In this document: piece by piece, positions 23,143 through 35,362 of the stretch | Position numbering within the stretch: the stretch's first letter is position 1 | Layout: every line of letters starts with the position of its first letter | Origin: Albifimbria verrucaria | Taxonomy: Eukaryota > Ascomycota > Sordariomycetes > Hypocreales > Stachybotryaceae | Direction: 5' to 3' | DNA length: 64,000 nucleotides | Assembly (NCBI GenBank): GCA_020081605.1 | Contig: JAHREC010000049.1 | Location: 4,092,001-4,156,000, forward strand | The notes under the pieces: generated by a model | Databases searched by the model: none | Told to the model about the DNA's origin: nothing | What the model saw: the letters and a program-made list of their open reading frames with translations, nothing else | Position numbers and translations under genes: made by a program

Positions 23143-26100
23143 GTTGACGGAACTAGATATGAAGAGGTAGGTAACAAATTCTGAGTAGATTGTCGTGAAT
23201 GTGTTGAAGATGAAGATAGTAGAAGATGACAACCTCCTGGCAGCTGGCTCCTACTTATAGTTGTTAGATTCCATATCCTCCTAAGAATGAACCTCTGCGG
23301 CCCTCAGCTCAAAAGTGGCAAGCCGTATGAGAAGAAGGCAAAATCCGACTATCTCCTTTGACCGGTTTCACGACGAGAAGACCAAGTCGATGCCTTCCAC
23401 CCTCCACCCCCAATGAACCACACACACCTTGTTATTCGGTGCACCCGAGCCTCGAAGGTTGGCGTTGCAGAACAGTGCCCCTTAAGCAAATAGACACGCA
23501 GAAGAAAAAAAAAAAAAAATAGACAGTGAGAAGGATGGGTCGAAGTGCACAAGCGCTATTCCCATACAGAATGCTATGATTGGCTGGTGATGAGGTCGAC
23601 AATCTCGGATCAGAGGTTGCAACTGTGCAGACCCGATGGGCTGAGACCTGGAGCTCCGTGCGTGCGGTTAGGAGGAGTTGCGTCACGGATCGGCCACCAG
23701 GTCGACACTTCTGATTGGAACACAGCTCTGTACCCGGAAGATACAGTCAAGCTTGTACTTGGAGACTCAGAAGGGAGGCATTGGATAGCGCATGGCTGGT
23801 GCGACCTCTTGCATAGTGCTTGAGTACGGGTCACGGGGAGCTCGGTGACCGCCGTTTCGACAAGCGCCTCCCTGATCGACGGGTTGGGGTAATGCTCCAG
23901 ACGCAAGATGCATACGGCTGCAAAGAAGAAAAAGAAAAGAAAGGAAAGGAAAGGGAGGGAAGGAAGAGACCGGAAAAAGAAAAGAAAGGGGACGGCTGGT
24001 ATCTTGATGTCAACTATAGCAACATGTCGGCCTCAGAAAGTCCTGTTGGTTCGGACCTTTTGGGACGGATTCATGTGTGAGTTGAGCGAGTATCACTAAT
24101 CATTAGTTCAGACGCGGAATCCAGCCCTCAAGAGAGAATGGCGTATTTCATTAGCTTGGCACGCACAACCGGCAGCTTGATTTGCCAACGATTCAAAGGT
24201 TTCCTTGCTAGACATTCCCTGGTGTGTTGAGGGAAGATTTTCATGCGCCAAACATTGCGGCCACAGGGTCATTCCACTAGGTCTAGTGTGGTAGGCATGT
24301 TTCCAAGCCAAGGGTAAGGGGTCTAAACGTACGTTGCGGCAACCATTCATTTGGGGGCGGCAGGGTGTGAATCCTGGCCTAGGATGGCACCGCATAGTGC
24401 CTCTCTTCATCCCAGATCCGATAGTCCAATCAACTATATTCTCTATTTCGACTACCTCTACCGGCGCAACGCTAGGGTGGTAAATCAGCAGTGGTATTTG
24501 GCCTCGCAACGTCATATAGGGCACCATCATATGAATCACTGGCTGCCAAGAGGACATGCAGCGGAGAAAGTACCGATGCATGCGCGAGAATGATTGGTTG
24601 CAGTTGCCGCAGGGACTCTGATGGAAGTGGCTTTTCTATGCAACTCGACCCAGTCGTCTACGGCAGTTTTGGTCCCCCTCTTTGCTCGTGCGTATCAAGT
24701 AGTTGGGGGCGACGATCTCGATACTCCTAGGGGATCCTGTCTTCCGCGGTGGTGGTGAGTGACTAACCACTAATATCCTTTGGCAACCCTCCAATATAAA
24801 AGCAACATCTGGCCAGTTGCCGGTCCGACGAAGCAAAGGAAGTAGGTCCTACTGAGGTTTCCTGGTGGCCACAGTACACTTCCGCAATCACCGACTTTTA
24901 CGGAAGTGGTCCGAATGGAAGAGGGCAGGCCGGAATACGACTCTCTAGTGTTGAAGCGGCTGGGCAAGGCTTTGCAGGGATCTACGGCAAAGTGTTGAAA
25001 AGCCTAATACCCTGGCACCCCTGCTCAGTAAGGTCTTTAAGGCTGAGGGTGTGCACGATTGCGCTGGGTGCTGCTTTGATTCCGGGTTCCTGGAAAGAGA
25101 TACAAAAAAGTGGATGGAGGGAAGAAACATGGCGGATTGGCAAAGCAATTGTCAGCAAACAGTAAGCAATAGATGAATATCTTTTGGAGAAATGTGCCAG
25201 ACTAGTTCAGCAGCCGGTGCGCCTCATCGAGTCCTTACATCCAAGCTGGACCTGTGTGAGACAGGATGCACCCAAATCCCACACACACACTCGCACGCGC
25301 GCACACACACACACACACACGCATACACAAACACAAACACACAAACACATGTACATCAAGACTTTCGTGGCTTCTGCCTCAGTTGGAGACGGCTATGCAC
25401 TCGTGTTGACCTACATGCCGAAATATTTCGGAAGTTGCACGGCGTACAAAAACGCCGAGGGGAAGAAGCAAATAATGGCACAGCGGTGAGGAGAAAGAAG
25501 GAAGATAAGTGCAGTTTCGGTGGATGGCTTGGTATAGATGCCTCACAAAGCCTTTGGTGTTGAATGCAGGCTCATGAGCAACAAGGGTCAGTAGACCTAC
25601 ATTCAAGTAAGCTGCATATCCGCTTGAAACAAAGGGAACACAACCGCAAGCACAGCCCAAGCAAAAAGAAAGCAAGCAAGCCAGGAGATGCACGACTTGT
25701 ATCCTTAGAGGGACGGTGTACGGGGCGTAGCTGGGATGAGGTTGTACGGCAGCTCACCAATATGACTTGGCGCTAAGAGGGACGGGACTGAGGACGTCGC
25801 GATCCGACTGGTGCCTCGTACGTTGGAGAGGCAGATCGCATGCATGGCGGCTTGTCTTTTGTCTCTAGGAGGGCATGCTGAACCCGGAAATGGTCCTTTG
25901 AATGCGGCAATCCAATGTGGCACCGGACAATTTGCTTTTCTATTTGCCAAAGTCCGCATCCAAAAGGGGCGGAGATCTTCGACGAGATATTGACCGAGTA
26001 GCACCGATGTTTCTTGCGGCCCTGACGTCAGCGCTGATCGCTCAGACCTCGGAGGTCTTTTGGCCTCCAGCATATGCCAAGAAGCTATCATATTCGCCTC

Positions 26101-27242
26101 TCGTTGCCGATACACGTGGGTGTCGATGGTTGCCTCGTTCGGTGTGCTGGGCATCTACGCAGCCGGCTCGATCACGGTCGAGAGATGCGGGGTGAATCTC
26201 ATGGGCGGCTCGTTGGGCTGAAAAGTCTCGGGGATCAGGGAAGATTGATTTTATGCAGGCCTTCGAAGACGGCAGCTCTGGCGCAAGCATAAGCAACTGG
26301 CTCTGGTTGGATGTTGGACACCGCATGAAGTCGTGAGGAGGGCGCCACCGAAGCAGCAATGTCCCAGCGGCTTCTGATACGAGGAGGAGTGCATTCGCTC
26401 GGTGACCCAGAGCAGATGGCATAGGAGCGCCCAGAAGAGAGAGGAGGGAGGGAAAGGAAAACCTGGGCGGCCGACCAGTCCATCGAAAGGGTCGCAGCAG
26501 CCTCCTGACCGGCGGGGTTGGTGCGGGAGGGTAGTTTGATACTTTGCTCCTTGCTCTGCCGTTTCTCGCCCAGCACTTCAGCGTGGCTAAGAGAGAAAAA
26601 GACCCAAAAGTGTTGGGCCAAGCTTTACCCTGGTGCCTTCGTGATGTCCCATGGCTATACTATCCTGGCGAGCAAGGGGAACATTTACCCAGGCTAGCGC
26701 AGTTAGTGGTCCCATCAGCTCGAGGACGTCATTAGGATCTCATGTGGCAATGGAAAACCCTTGGCGGTTTGACGGTCTCTTGACGTCTGGCAGGTAGATT
26801 AGATTTCTGACGAGATCAAAGTAGTGGAGATTAGAGAGAAGAGAGATGAAGGGATGAGTGATCCATATTCCAGGGTTGACGAGTCATGTAGGTCTCGAGT
26901 GGATAGAATACAGCCTTGTCTAAGCTTAAAGAGACGATCTCAGAGTGATATCTGACGAAGGTTCTTGATTCATTTCACCGACACTTGTTGTCCTCGTGAG
27001 TATAAGTAATAGGGTTCGGAATCTGAGTATCTCCCTTCGATCTCGAGAAGTATCGTGAATCAGAGTTCTTCAAAGTGGAAATTTCTGCGTTAACTATCAA
27101 GACGTTGGCTATCAAGGCATTAGCCATCAAGACCTTGATAGGCAGAGACGTTAAAATGGATGGACAAGTTGATCTCGATGCTTTGTCAACACGTTGATGA
27201 GCCTGTTCGAAGAATGCCGACATCGGAGTCGAAGACGACAGG
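23143..27242. other. Gene-poor interval with simple repeats
   Basis: About 4.1 kb without a recognisable coding frame; all long open frames lack motifs or plausible composition. It contains a poly-A run at about 23503-23519, an A/G-rich tract at about 23920-23990, the CA microsatellite at 25279-25350 and three near-copies of a 15-bp unit (TATCAAG-type) at 27098-27142. Confidence 0.45.
25279..25350. repeat. CA-type microsatellite
   Basis: A CA/CACG/CAAA-type dinucleotide-based run of about 70 bp, interrupted by CG, AT and AA steps. It is non-coding. Confidence 0.9.
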
Positions 27243-27968
27243 ATGAGACTTGGAGGACTCCTTGGGTTCTGCGTTTTGAGCGCAGGGCAGTTGATTATTG
27301 CCGATACGATCGAAGCACAAAGAGACAATACTATCGAGATCGTTCGAGTTCCGAATTACCGATCGTCGTATACCGAAACTACACAAGCCAATACGGTTCG
27401 AGCTGCTTCAGCCGAGACGACAACATCGCATCAGATAGAAGAGCCGACGCAGACTTCAATATCGACAACGTATTCGACTCAGCCGACTGCAAAGGTGTCG
27501 AGAAGAGAAAACAGAAAGCAACCAAGCCGACATCGAGTTAGCGTACGATGTCGATGGGCACAACATAAGAAGATCTTGGTGTATCGCATCTTTGTTGATC
27601 CCAAGAACGGTGTCTTTGACGGCTTCTGCAACCATCTCGAAGCATCACTGCGTCTTTTCCCACACAACAAAAATGGAGTCCGACTGCTAGAGGACGAGAT
27701 GAAGTTTCGACGCTGCGACTTGGACTCGGAAGACGATCTATCAGGAGCCCTTGGCTGGGTTGCGTCGTTCACAATATCAAGTTGGCCCGGCGAGGAGGAA
27801 ATCAACGCCAACAACGAATTAGCCGTCACCAACGCAATCACGGCTGCGATGGAGTTGTCGCGCCCGGGGACGATTATAGACTGGATGGAGCAGGTTGGGT
27901 GTTACAAGGCAAGGGTCTCCTCCACGCATCGACTACTAAATGGGACCGAGGTTGCGCAAACAGCCTAG
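27243..27968 (+). CDS. Small secreted cysteine-containing protein (candidate effector)
   Basis: 241 residues in one unbroken frame. Residues 1-20 (MRLGGLLGFCVLSAGQLIIA) form a signal peptide followed by DTIEAQ. Residues 40-85 are a Thr/Ser-rich spacer. A dibasic RR at 87-88 is a plausible Kex2 cleavage site. The remaining C-terminal part of about 150 residues carries exactly four cysteines (103, 129, 158, 220), enough for two disulphides, plus three of its Trp residues in WVASF, SSWPG and DWMEQ. The prepropeptide layout suggests a secreted protein released from a precursor. I recognise no family, and toxicity or host interaction is not shown by the sequence. It lies about 350 bp upstream of the aminopeptidase gene on the same strand. 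Confidence 0.55.
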   Translation: MRLGGLLGFCVLSAGQLIIADTIEAQRDNTIEIVRVPNYRSSYTETTQANTVRAASAETTTSHQIEEPTQTSISTTYSTQPTAKVSRRENRKQPSRHRVSVRCRWAQHKKILVYRIFVDPKNGVFDGFCNHLEASLRLFPHNKNGVRLLEDEMKFRRCDLDSEDDLSGALGWVASFTISSWPGEEEINANNELAVTNAITAAMELSRPGTIIDWMEQVGCYKARVSSTHRLLNGTEVAQTA

Positions 27969-28315
27969 GAGTGACAGGACGTTTAATGAGAGCTAGTTTC
28001 TCCCAATCCTTGGATTCGTACAAGCTGGCTGTTGCGTAACTACGTGACGGACGTTGTCGGCAACAAGATGCCTTGCCCACCAATGCCCAAGACCCAAGGC
28101 ACGACACCAGAGCCCAAGGGATGCCACTATTCCCGGTCCCACCAGCGGACCCCTGCCCTGTCATCTCCCTTCTCTGGGTCTGGGGCAAAGCTAACACCAC
28201 TAATAAATTTCGCAATGGCTACTCGCGGCATTAGCATTGGCCCAAGAAGCTCCCTCGTCATTGCTGTCGCTGGTTTTACCCCTCCAGCGGGGTCGACGGA
28301 CGGAGAAGACCGAGC

Positions 28316-30200
28316 ATGTCTGGCTGCGGGTGCATCTGTCGCTTGTCTCGCTCATTGACGACGCCTTCTTTCCCTCGACAACTCCGCGCAACTACACCGG
28401 CCTCTGCCATATCGCGTGCCTTCACCACTGGCACAGCTCGAGCTCCGTCGTCTACTGCCCGCGTCAGCCGGGAGCGTACCATCACCAAGCTCCGTCCACC
28501 GAGTCGCGCGCGACCGTCGCAGCCGAAAATTTCATTCTCCACTGCTCGTCCTCTCTCCACAAAGCAACCCGCCGTCGCCATGGTCGCCGAAGACTTCGAT
28601 GCCGTCCTCAAGGGCAAATATCCCGCCAAGGCGCATGCCGAGAGGGTGGTCAAGCTCATCCGTGAGAAGGTGCCTTCTGCGGACGGCGTGCTCTACCTCG
28701 AGGGCCGCATGACCAAGCTGCTGGAAGACAATGATTCACCCGAGCCTTTCCGGTATTCCTTATCCCAAATGTCCGCCTGTTCCGTACGATCGGTTCTAAC
28801 TGTCTCTTGCTTAGCCAGCGTCGTTTCTTCTACTACCTTACCGGCTGCAACCTCGCCGACTGCCACTACATCTACGAGACCAAGACCTCCAAGGCGACGC
28901 TCTTTATTCCTCCCATCGACGCCGACGATGTTATCTGGTCCGGCCTTCCCGTCAGCCCCGAGGAGGCGCGTGAGCGCTACGACGTGGACGAGGTCAAGTT
29001 CACCACCGAGGTGAACTCCACCCTTGCCCACATCGCCTCAGAAAGCCCCAAGTCTACCGTGTTCGCCATTGAGAACCAGGTGTCCGACAAGATTACCTTT
29101 ATCGGATTCGAGTCCAAGGACTTTGCGGTCCTCAAGCCCGCCATTGAGGATTCGCGCGCCATCAAGGACGAGTACGAGGTTGCTCTCATCCGCAAGGCCA
29201 ACTACATCTCTGGGCTTGCCCACAAGCGCGTCTTCGAGAGGGCCAAGGCCGCCAAGACGGAGAATGAGCTCGAGGCTGCCTTCATCGAGGTGTGCGTTGC
29301 CAATGGAGCCAAGGAGATGGCCTACCACCCCATCTTCGCCAGTGGCACTGCTGCTGCGACACTCCACTACATCGCCAACGACGCCCCTCTCAACAACAAG
29401 CAGAACCTGCTGCTCGATGCCGGTGCTGAGTGGAACAACTATGCTTCCGATATTGTGAGTTCAAGTCGATCATTGCAGAGCCACGGCCGCGCGTATGCTG
29501 ACATGCCGCCTAGACCAGAACCTTCCCTCTGAACGGAAAGTTCACCAAGGAGTCCCGCGAGATCTACGACATTGTCTACAAGATGCAGAAGGACTGCACT
29601 GACATGATCAAGGAGGGCGTCAACTGGGATGATGTCCACGTCCTGGCTCACAAGATTGCCATTGACGGCCTCCTGGAGCTGGGCATCCTCAAGGGCGACA
29701 AGGACGAGATTTTCGAGTCGCGCACCAGTGTTGCCTTCTTCCCCACGGCCTCGGACACTACCTCGGCATGGACACCCACGACACTGGCGGCAACCCCAAC
29801 TACAACGACGAGGATAAGATGTTCCGTTACCTGAGGAAGCGCGGCACTCTGCCCGCTGGCAGTGTCATTACTGTCGAGCCTGGTGTAAGTTACGGCGGTG
29901 CGTGGATTGAAGGTTTACAGTTACTGACATCCGAGTAGGTCTACTTCTGCAACTTCATTATTGATCCTTACCTGAAGGATCCCAAGCACAGCAAGTACAT
30001 TGACTCTGCAGTTCTCGAGAAGTACTGGAGCGTTGGTGGTGTTCGGTAAGTCGTGGCCACAACTACCACACTTGTTTTTATCAGCCACTAATAATTCTCG
30101 CAGCATTGAGGACAATGTTCTCGTCACCAAGGACGGTAGCGAGAACCTCACCACGGCCATCAAGGAGCCCGCCGAGATTGAGGCACTCATCTCCGCTTAA
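28316..30200 (+). CDS. Xaa-Pro aminopeptidase (aminopeptidase P, M24B), with alternative N-terminal start
   Basis: Metallopeptidase removing the N-terminal residue before proline, with a dinuclear metal site. Metal ligands are visible in [12 protein letters not shown] (two Asp), HGLGHYLG (His), ITVEPG (Glu) and IEDNVLV (Glu). Exons from the core ATG are 28580-28752, 28815-29454, 29514-29884, 29939-30045 and 30104-30200, all with canonical ends. One C is missing from the CCCC run at 29741-29744, restoring [11 protein letters not shown]. The result is 462 residues. The same frame is open 88 codons upstream to an ATG at 28316. That leader is rich in Arg, Ser and Thr with almost no acidic residues, resembling a mitochondrial presequence. 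Alternative starts could give mitochondrial and cytosolic forms, as in the XPNPEP3/Icp55 branch. The core start at 28580 (GTCGCCATGG context) is certain to be usable. Confidence 0.92.
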
Positions 30201-30903
30201 TTGCTGAGTGGTAGAGTAGTTCCAGCAACCGAGAGCTTCAGCATTTGCGAGCGACGGTGTAGGTTAGAAAAGGGCGCATGACAGCATATGCGATGCTTCA
30301 ACGCATATCTTGACGAGGAACGTCATCATAATTGTCATGTCTGGTGTGGCTGGAAGCTGGTGAGCAACTCAAGCAGGTCTTAGCACTTAAGTGAGGTTCT
30401 CAATTCTATCAAATCATGATCCATCATCGTATTGCTTCGTTAGCGCTAGCCGTTTGAACTCCCCACACAATATCCCCGGTTGTTTCCTCCGTTAAGAACT
30501 AGACTAGTTCCCTGATCCATGTTTCACATAGTGGCAACATGACAATGCAAGCCTTGCGTCTGTGCCATTTCAAGTGTCAGTATGGATGAGCAACTCAATC
30601 CAATACTTACCACTGCATTGATACACAATTACGAAACCAGCAATACGACAATTCTCCTACTTTAGAATGGTTATCTGTTACTTGCTTGTCTCATGTTGAG
30701 GACCCAGTCATGGAATTTCTTGGCCAGCCCACCCTGCGTCAACTAACCACGTACCACGATTCAGGGTCTTTTCCCTCAACTTCTCCATCTGCGCAGGACG
30801 CCAATATCACTACAAGGAAGCTCAACCTTCCGATTAGATAAAATAGGAATGCTCTTAACATTTATCATACGCTAGCTATCGTGGTTGCAATAGAGCCTCC
30901 ACG
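30201..30903. other. Intergenic, no gene seen
   Basis: The 3' region of the aminopeptidase gene and the promoter region of the next plus-strand gene, about 700 bp. No recognisable feature. Confidence 0.5.
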
Positions 30904-32796
30904 ATGCAGAGCGCGGTGGATCCCCTCCCGATCAGACGGAAGCCGATTCCAAACCGCGAGGCGACCGGCCCCCATCCGCCGGGCGGTCTGCGTCCGAATC
31001 CTATCACAGGCCTGGAGGATTCCCGAGCGCCGCATTTGCGCTTTGTCCGGTCCACCACAGACCTAACGCCCGTTGCCGGGGACGCGACGGGCGGTATTCG
31101 TCCTTCCTTGGGTGTCCGTACGGCTTTCGCTGCGCCGAGCGGAACGACCGGTCCTCCTGTTGATTTCATCTTGGACGGTGATGATCGATCGCCTGCCACG
31201 CCTGGATCTCTCTTCGTGCCTGGTCAGCAACAGGTGCGACGTGTGAAGAGTTCGTCTGCTCTCAGCATTACCACCGCTAGTCCAACCCAAGACTCCGAGG
31301 ACACGTTGAGGCCGAAAACTCCGTCTAGGTTCAAATCCGCTCTGGATGAAGCCCAATACTTTGCTACCGGGCTGGTCAGCCACCCCGTCGAGTCAACCCG
31401 TCACTACAGCGTCATCCGGCATTGCCATGCATTAGTCTGGTATCGCGGCCCAAGCACCTCCGTGTCTATTACCATTCTCTCGGATGAACCCCTCGCTGCA
31501 GACAGGACACTATGGCTGCAGGACAAGGGATATTCAGGCAACGTCGGCATGGCACTCAAAGCCATGGTTGGCACCAAGGGCAGCTGGATCGACGTAACCC
31601 CTGTCACTAAGGCGGCGCCGTCACATCTCCCGGAGGCAGAGGAACGTAGCATCCAGCGAGACATCAGGCGCTTTGAGAAGAAGGCAACAGGCAGGCTAAA
31701 GGGACATGTCGCAAGAGAAACACACGTGGTGCGCATTCCCGCGACGGCAACGGATGGATATTTCCGACTCGTCGTGTGCTCTGGCGAAGGTGGCAAGAAG
31801 ACCCTATGTGGCAGCCCTGTGTTCCGCATCGCGAGCACGTCAACTGACGCCGCGATTGTGCGAGGGCAAGCTTAAGCACGATGCCGTTGGAGTTGGGTGT
31901 TAAAGTGGCTACCACGGTTGGCCATAGAGTGGCCCGGACATACGCAGGAGTTGCTGGCGCTGTAGTTGAGAACCGGGCCAAGAAGTTTGCGCACACCGAA
32001 GTCATTAAGAAGGCGGGACAATCGGCATTTCAAAAATATCACGCCTCGGGGTGGGCGCAATGGTTGACGAGAGATGGCAGAAGAACAAGCGGGTCGATTA
32101 TGATCCTCTTTTCGCTGGTGCGCTGCTAGAGGAGCCTGTGTCTGTGATCGGGTCCGATGCTGGCCCTGACGCACCGTTTCCGCTCAAGTTTGAGGGTAAG
32201 GTGGTCAAGGGAATGGGCATTCAGCTGCTGAATTGGGTATACCGACTGCAAATCTCGCTGATGTACCAGACGCGATCAGGACACGGCTGAACGGTGTATT
32301 TGCAGCGTGGGCACGGGTCAGTCCTCGGAAAGGCTTGGAGGATGTATCTCCAGAGTGGCACGAGGCGATAGTAACCATTGCGCCTCTGCGGACCGCATCA
32401 CCAGGAGTCATCATGCACAATGTTGTGGTGGCTCACATCATCCACGACTTTGAAGGCATAAGTCTCGTTGGCGCAAGACTCAAAATCCTCCTTATGGGCT
32501 ATCTCCACCCTGTGGTATCAAGTGTCGATCACGAAACTGCAATACTAGAGCACGCACGGGACGTAATGACAACCATAGCTAGTCTCGCACGTGAAGAATG
32601 GGCCGCCGAAGAAACGGCTGCGCGCATAAAGGGAACGAGAAGCGAGCGCACTGTGTCAGATAGACTGGACGATGCAACAGGCAAGGTGGCCCAGCAGGTT
32701 GGTCGAATACCGCTGCATTGGGCGGGTGTGAGGTCAGAAGCTGGGACGATGAGAGATCAAATCTATGGAAGAGGAGGCATGTGGATTCCAAGGTGA
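30904..32796 (+). CDS. Two-part protein with C-terminal riboflavin-kinase-like domain
   Basis: About 631 residues, no intron. Residues 1-150 are Pro/Ser-rich and disordered. A domain at about 155-320 starts near HYSVIRHCHALVWYRG and contains LWLQDKGYSGNVGMALKAM; I do not know its family. A helical linker (GVKVATTVGHRVARTYAG) follows. From about residue 430 the sequence follows flavokinase order: PLKFEGKVVKG, a G-rich loop ending ELGIPTANL, NGVFAAWA, and HIIHDFEG before LLMGYLHP. The PTAN motif is kept. The catalytic Glu expected two residues before the first His of HIIH is Val, and the DFYG motif is lost, so FMN synthesis is doubtful. One base is missing in each of the G runs at 31864-31866, 32048-32051 and 32215-32217; these corrections join all parts. 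Confidence 0.72.
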
Positions 32797-33055
32797 AATC
32801 CAGTGGAGTCAAGTTGCGCCAGATCAGATATACTGTAGGAGATGGTTTCTATCTGGTCAGTTGACCAAAGCTCATATGGTGAGCATTTACGATAGTTCTT
32901 GAGAAGCAGGCGATAGCTATTCATATAATACACTTTATCCTAATCTATCCCGCTATGCTCAACTATCTAGCCATGTCTGCTTTACGCCTGTATAATTTGA
33001 GGAATCGATGCCCGTAGACTCGTTCAAGTTCTTGGACAAAACGATTTTTCACCTT

Positions 33056-33859
33056 TTACGCCTCCTTGTGTAGGTAGCCAGCAACCTTCTTCAGCACGTG
33101 CTGCTTCACCCGGGTCCTCACCTCCTGCGTCGCCTTGCCGACTTCCTGCACCGCCGGATTCGCCTCATGCACGTTCTGGAGATACTCGCCCGACTCGTAG
33201 GCCTCGAGCAAGAAGAGAGTATCTGCCCGCTGGGCCGTTGTATCCCGCAGCACATCGAACAGCAAGGTGCCAGGCTCAGCGTCGCGGGCCGAGTCGAGCA
33301 CCGCCGCAAGCTTGGGTGCTGCCACGTCCACACCGCCAGGGGTATAATCAATCTCGAAGAGTGCGATGTGCGGGTCGGCGTGGTTTTGAAGAGGTGCCCG
33401 AAGGATACGGGGGCCGACAGCAGGGAGAGATTGCAGGATGTGGACGGACATGGAAACATCGGGGTCAAGAGCGTCGTTCTCCACGGCCCACTCGCCAACG
33501 TTCTTGGCGGCGTCGTTGTGCCTCTGCGCAGTCATAGCTTCTTTGTTTGCGAATCTATCAAATCCGTTAGACTGGTTCTTGATCTGGGTACGCTTCGAAG
33601 GAAGATGTTACTCTTGGATTATATAGACCGTCTTGCCATCGTCGTCTCGCGGGGTGCAGATGGCATATTTGGTGACAGTAGGTTCGTTGTCCTGGGCAAT
33701 CTTTGCCGTCTTGGACAACTTCTCAATTGCCTAGATTAAGCGTACAGCTTGTGAGCGGGCGACGATGGGAGAGCAATTGGTTGTTGACCGCCATACCTCG
33801 TCACGGAGACTGCCTCCGACGGTGGGGCAAATGGCCAACAGGACAAGGCTTTCTGACAT
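33056..33859 (-). CDS. Antibiotic-biosynthesis-monooxygenase (ABM)-like dimeric alpha/beta-barrel protein
   Basis: 226 residues from three exons: 33797-33859, 33612-33730 and 33056-33554. Introns of 66 and 57 bp have canonical ends, and the lengths sum to a multiple of three with no correction. The first half holds ESLVLLAICPT, the helix DEAIEKLSKTAKIAQ, TVTKYAICTP, VYIIQEFANKEAM and QRHNDAAKNV. This is the strand-helix-strand pattern of ABM/ferredoxin-like barrels. The second half repeats it: PHIALFEIDYTPG, TLLFDVLRD, LFLLEAYESGEYLQNVHEANPAVQE. It is thus a tandem two-domain form common in filamentous fungi. Such proteins act on quinones or other small molecules, or bind haem; the substrate here is unknown. 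Confidence 0.75.
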
Positions 33860-34951
33860 GTTTCCTGTGCTATTGAGGCGACTAGTATTTCAATTGAGGA
33901 GTTGAAGCATCAATAGCACCAGAAAACGAGCTGGCAATGGGAGATATGTAGTAAATGAAGAGCTTGCCGCGTCATAGCAGAGGGGTCATCATGGACCCAG
34001 GCTGGGCATGTTTGGGGTATTACTTAATATAGTAAGTTCCCGTATTAAACGGCCAATCCGCCGCTGATCCCCGCCAAACCAGCCGTGAAGTGCCTACCAT
34101 TGTCGCTAGCCAGGTCCAGTAGTCCCAGGTACTAGAGTATATGCTTGGCTAAGAATTCACCTCAACATGACCATGCTTTCTTAAAGATTGACAGTGCTCG
34201 GTGCATCATAAGTCGCTTTGCTGATCGCTGAGTAAGTAAACCGCAGGACCAGAGGGTGCCTTCGTCCCCAGCTGCGCCTTCTTACGCCCACTTTTCATGT
34301 GGCAGTGTGAAAAAGATTCCAGATGAGAATGTTGACATGGAACATGGAACATGGGGACATGTTACTGGCTACACAGTAAGTGAGCTGTTTTGTAAGCATT
34401 TAATATCGTGTATGATGACAATGAGCATAACTAAGAGCAGCTTGCACAGGCCTTAAAGCAGCAACACAAGTATAGCGTACTATATGGTGTGATACTGTAA
34501 CTTCATTGCTGAGCTGACGTTGACAATAGTACGACGGATATTCCTACAGGATGCAGTCAATATGTTGGTGAACATGAAGATCATGAGTCTGCCTGTGCAT
34601 CTCAAAGAATTACTCGCATTGTTGCAGGCCCTCCACCAATCTCATTCCTGATTCTCTGCACGACATTCTTGACAAAGTCGAAAAGACCCTACAATTTTAT
34701 GTAGCCACAGAATTGTCTTGCATATCAACACCAAGGCTACCGGCCGGAGCAGTCTGTGTAGTCAGCATCAACCCCAATCACTCGGGCAATGCTCTCCGGG
34801 ATCATCCTACCATAGCCGCAGTCGTCACCATCCTATCCGCCTCTGTGGAAAGCCCAGTTACCCCTCCATGTGTGGCTGAGGTCCGTACCTTCAAGGATGA
34901 CACAGCCGTGTCTACTACCCCCGCCCAAGCTGAACACCGACAACCGACCCT
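33860..34951. other. Intergenic, no convincing gene
   Basis: This is the promoter side of the ABM gene followed by AT-rich sequence. A plus-strand frame of 186 codons starting at 34713 overlaps the minus-strand fragment below and has no motif, so it is not called. Confidence 0.45.
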
Positions 34952-35362
34952 CTACTTTAGCGTAGATAGATGCAGCAATAAATCGTTAGACGAGTTGCCG
35001 AGAAACTCCTCGATCTCGTTCTCGATTAACGTTTGTGTTCGGAATATGAAGTGGTGTTTCAATAAACTGTTTCTTGCCGGAATCATTACTGCCTTCGCAA
35101 CATCTCGCGCGCTGTCATGTCCAATACAAACAACCATCAAAGTGCCGACTATCCGGGAGCAACGGGTGTTTAGTGCACTTCGGTATGTATCCGAATGTTC
35201 CACGGTGACTGACGCGTCTATCGCTAGGTGGGTAGCCAGCATCTCAAGGATGCTCGTCACATTGACCATGTGACCACGCTTAACATTTGTCCCTTGTCTT
35301 TCTAGCTCGAGGGTGGTTCGATCAATGAAGTATAAGCAACGTGGTGATGCACTTGCTCTCAG
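34952..35362 (-). CDS. Possible gene fragment, helical, unknown family
   Basis: The minus-strand frame reads like a globular helical protein: YFIDRTTLELERQG, NVTSILEMLATHL, TRCSRIVGTLMVV, RDVAKAVMIPARN, then NEIEEFLGNSSNDLL before a stop. It stays open upstream of its first ATG (35269) to about 35350, where a possible intron acceptor occurs. Amino-acid composition is more protein-like than that of the overlapping plus-strand frame. I cannot name a family or complete the 5' end. It could be a gene remnant, a small gene or chance. Confidence 0.3.
   Translation of the reverse strand: MRASASPRCLYFIDRTTLELERQGTNVKRGHMVNVTSILEMLATHLAIDASVTVEHSDTYRSALNTRCSRIVGTLMVVCIGHDSARDVAKAVMIPARNSLLKHHFIFRTQTLIENEIEEFLGNSSNDLLLHLSTLK

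Noticed and set aside
34713..35273. 186-codon plus-strand frame
   Set aside because: No motif or family resemblance; the opposite strand has a more protein-like composition.
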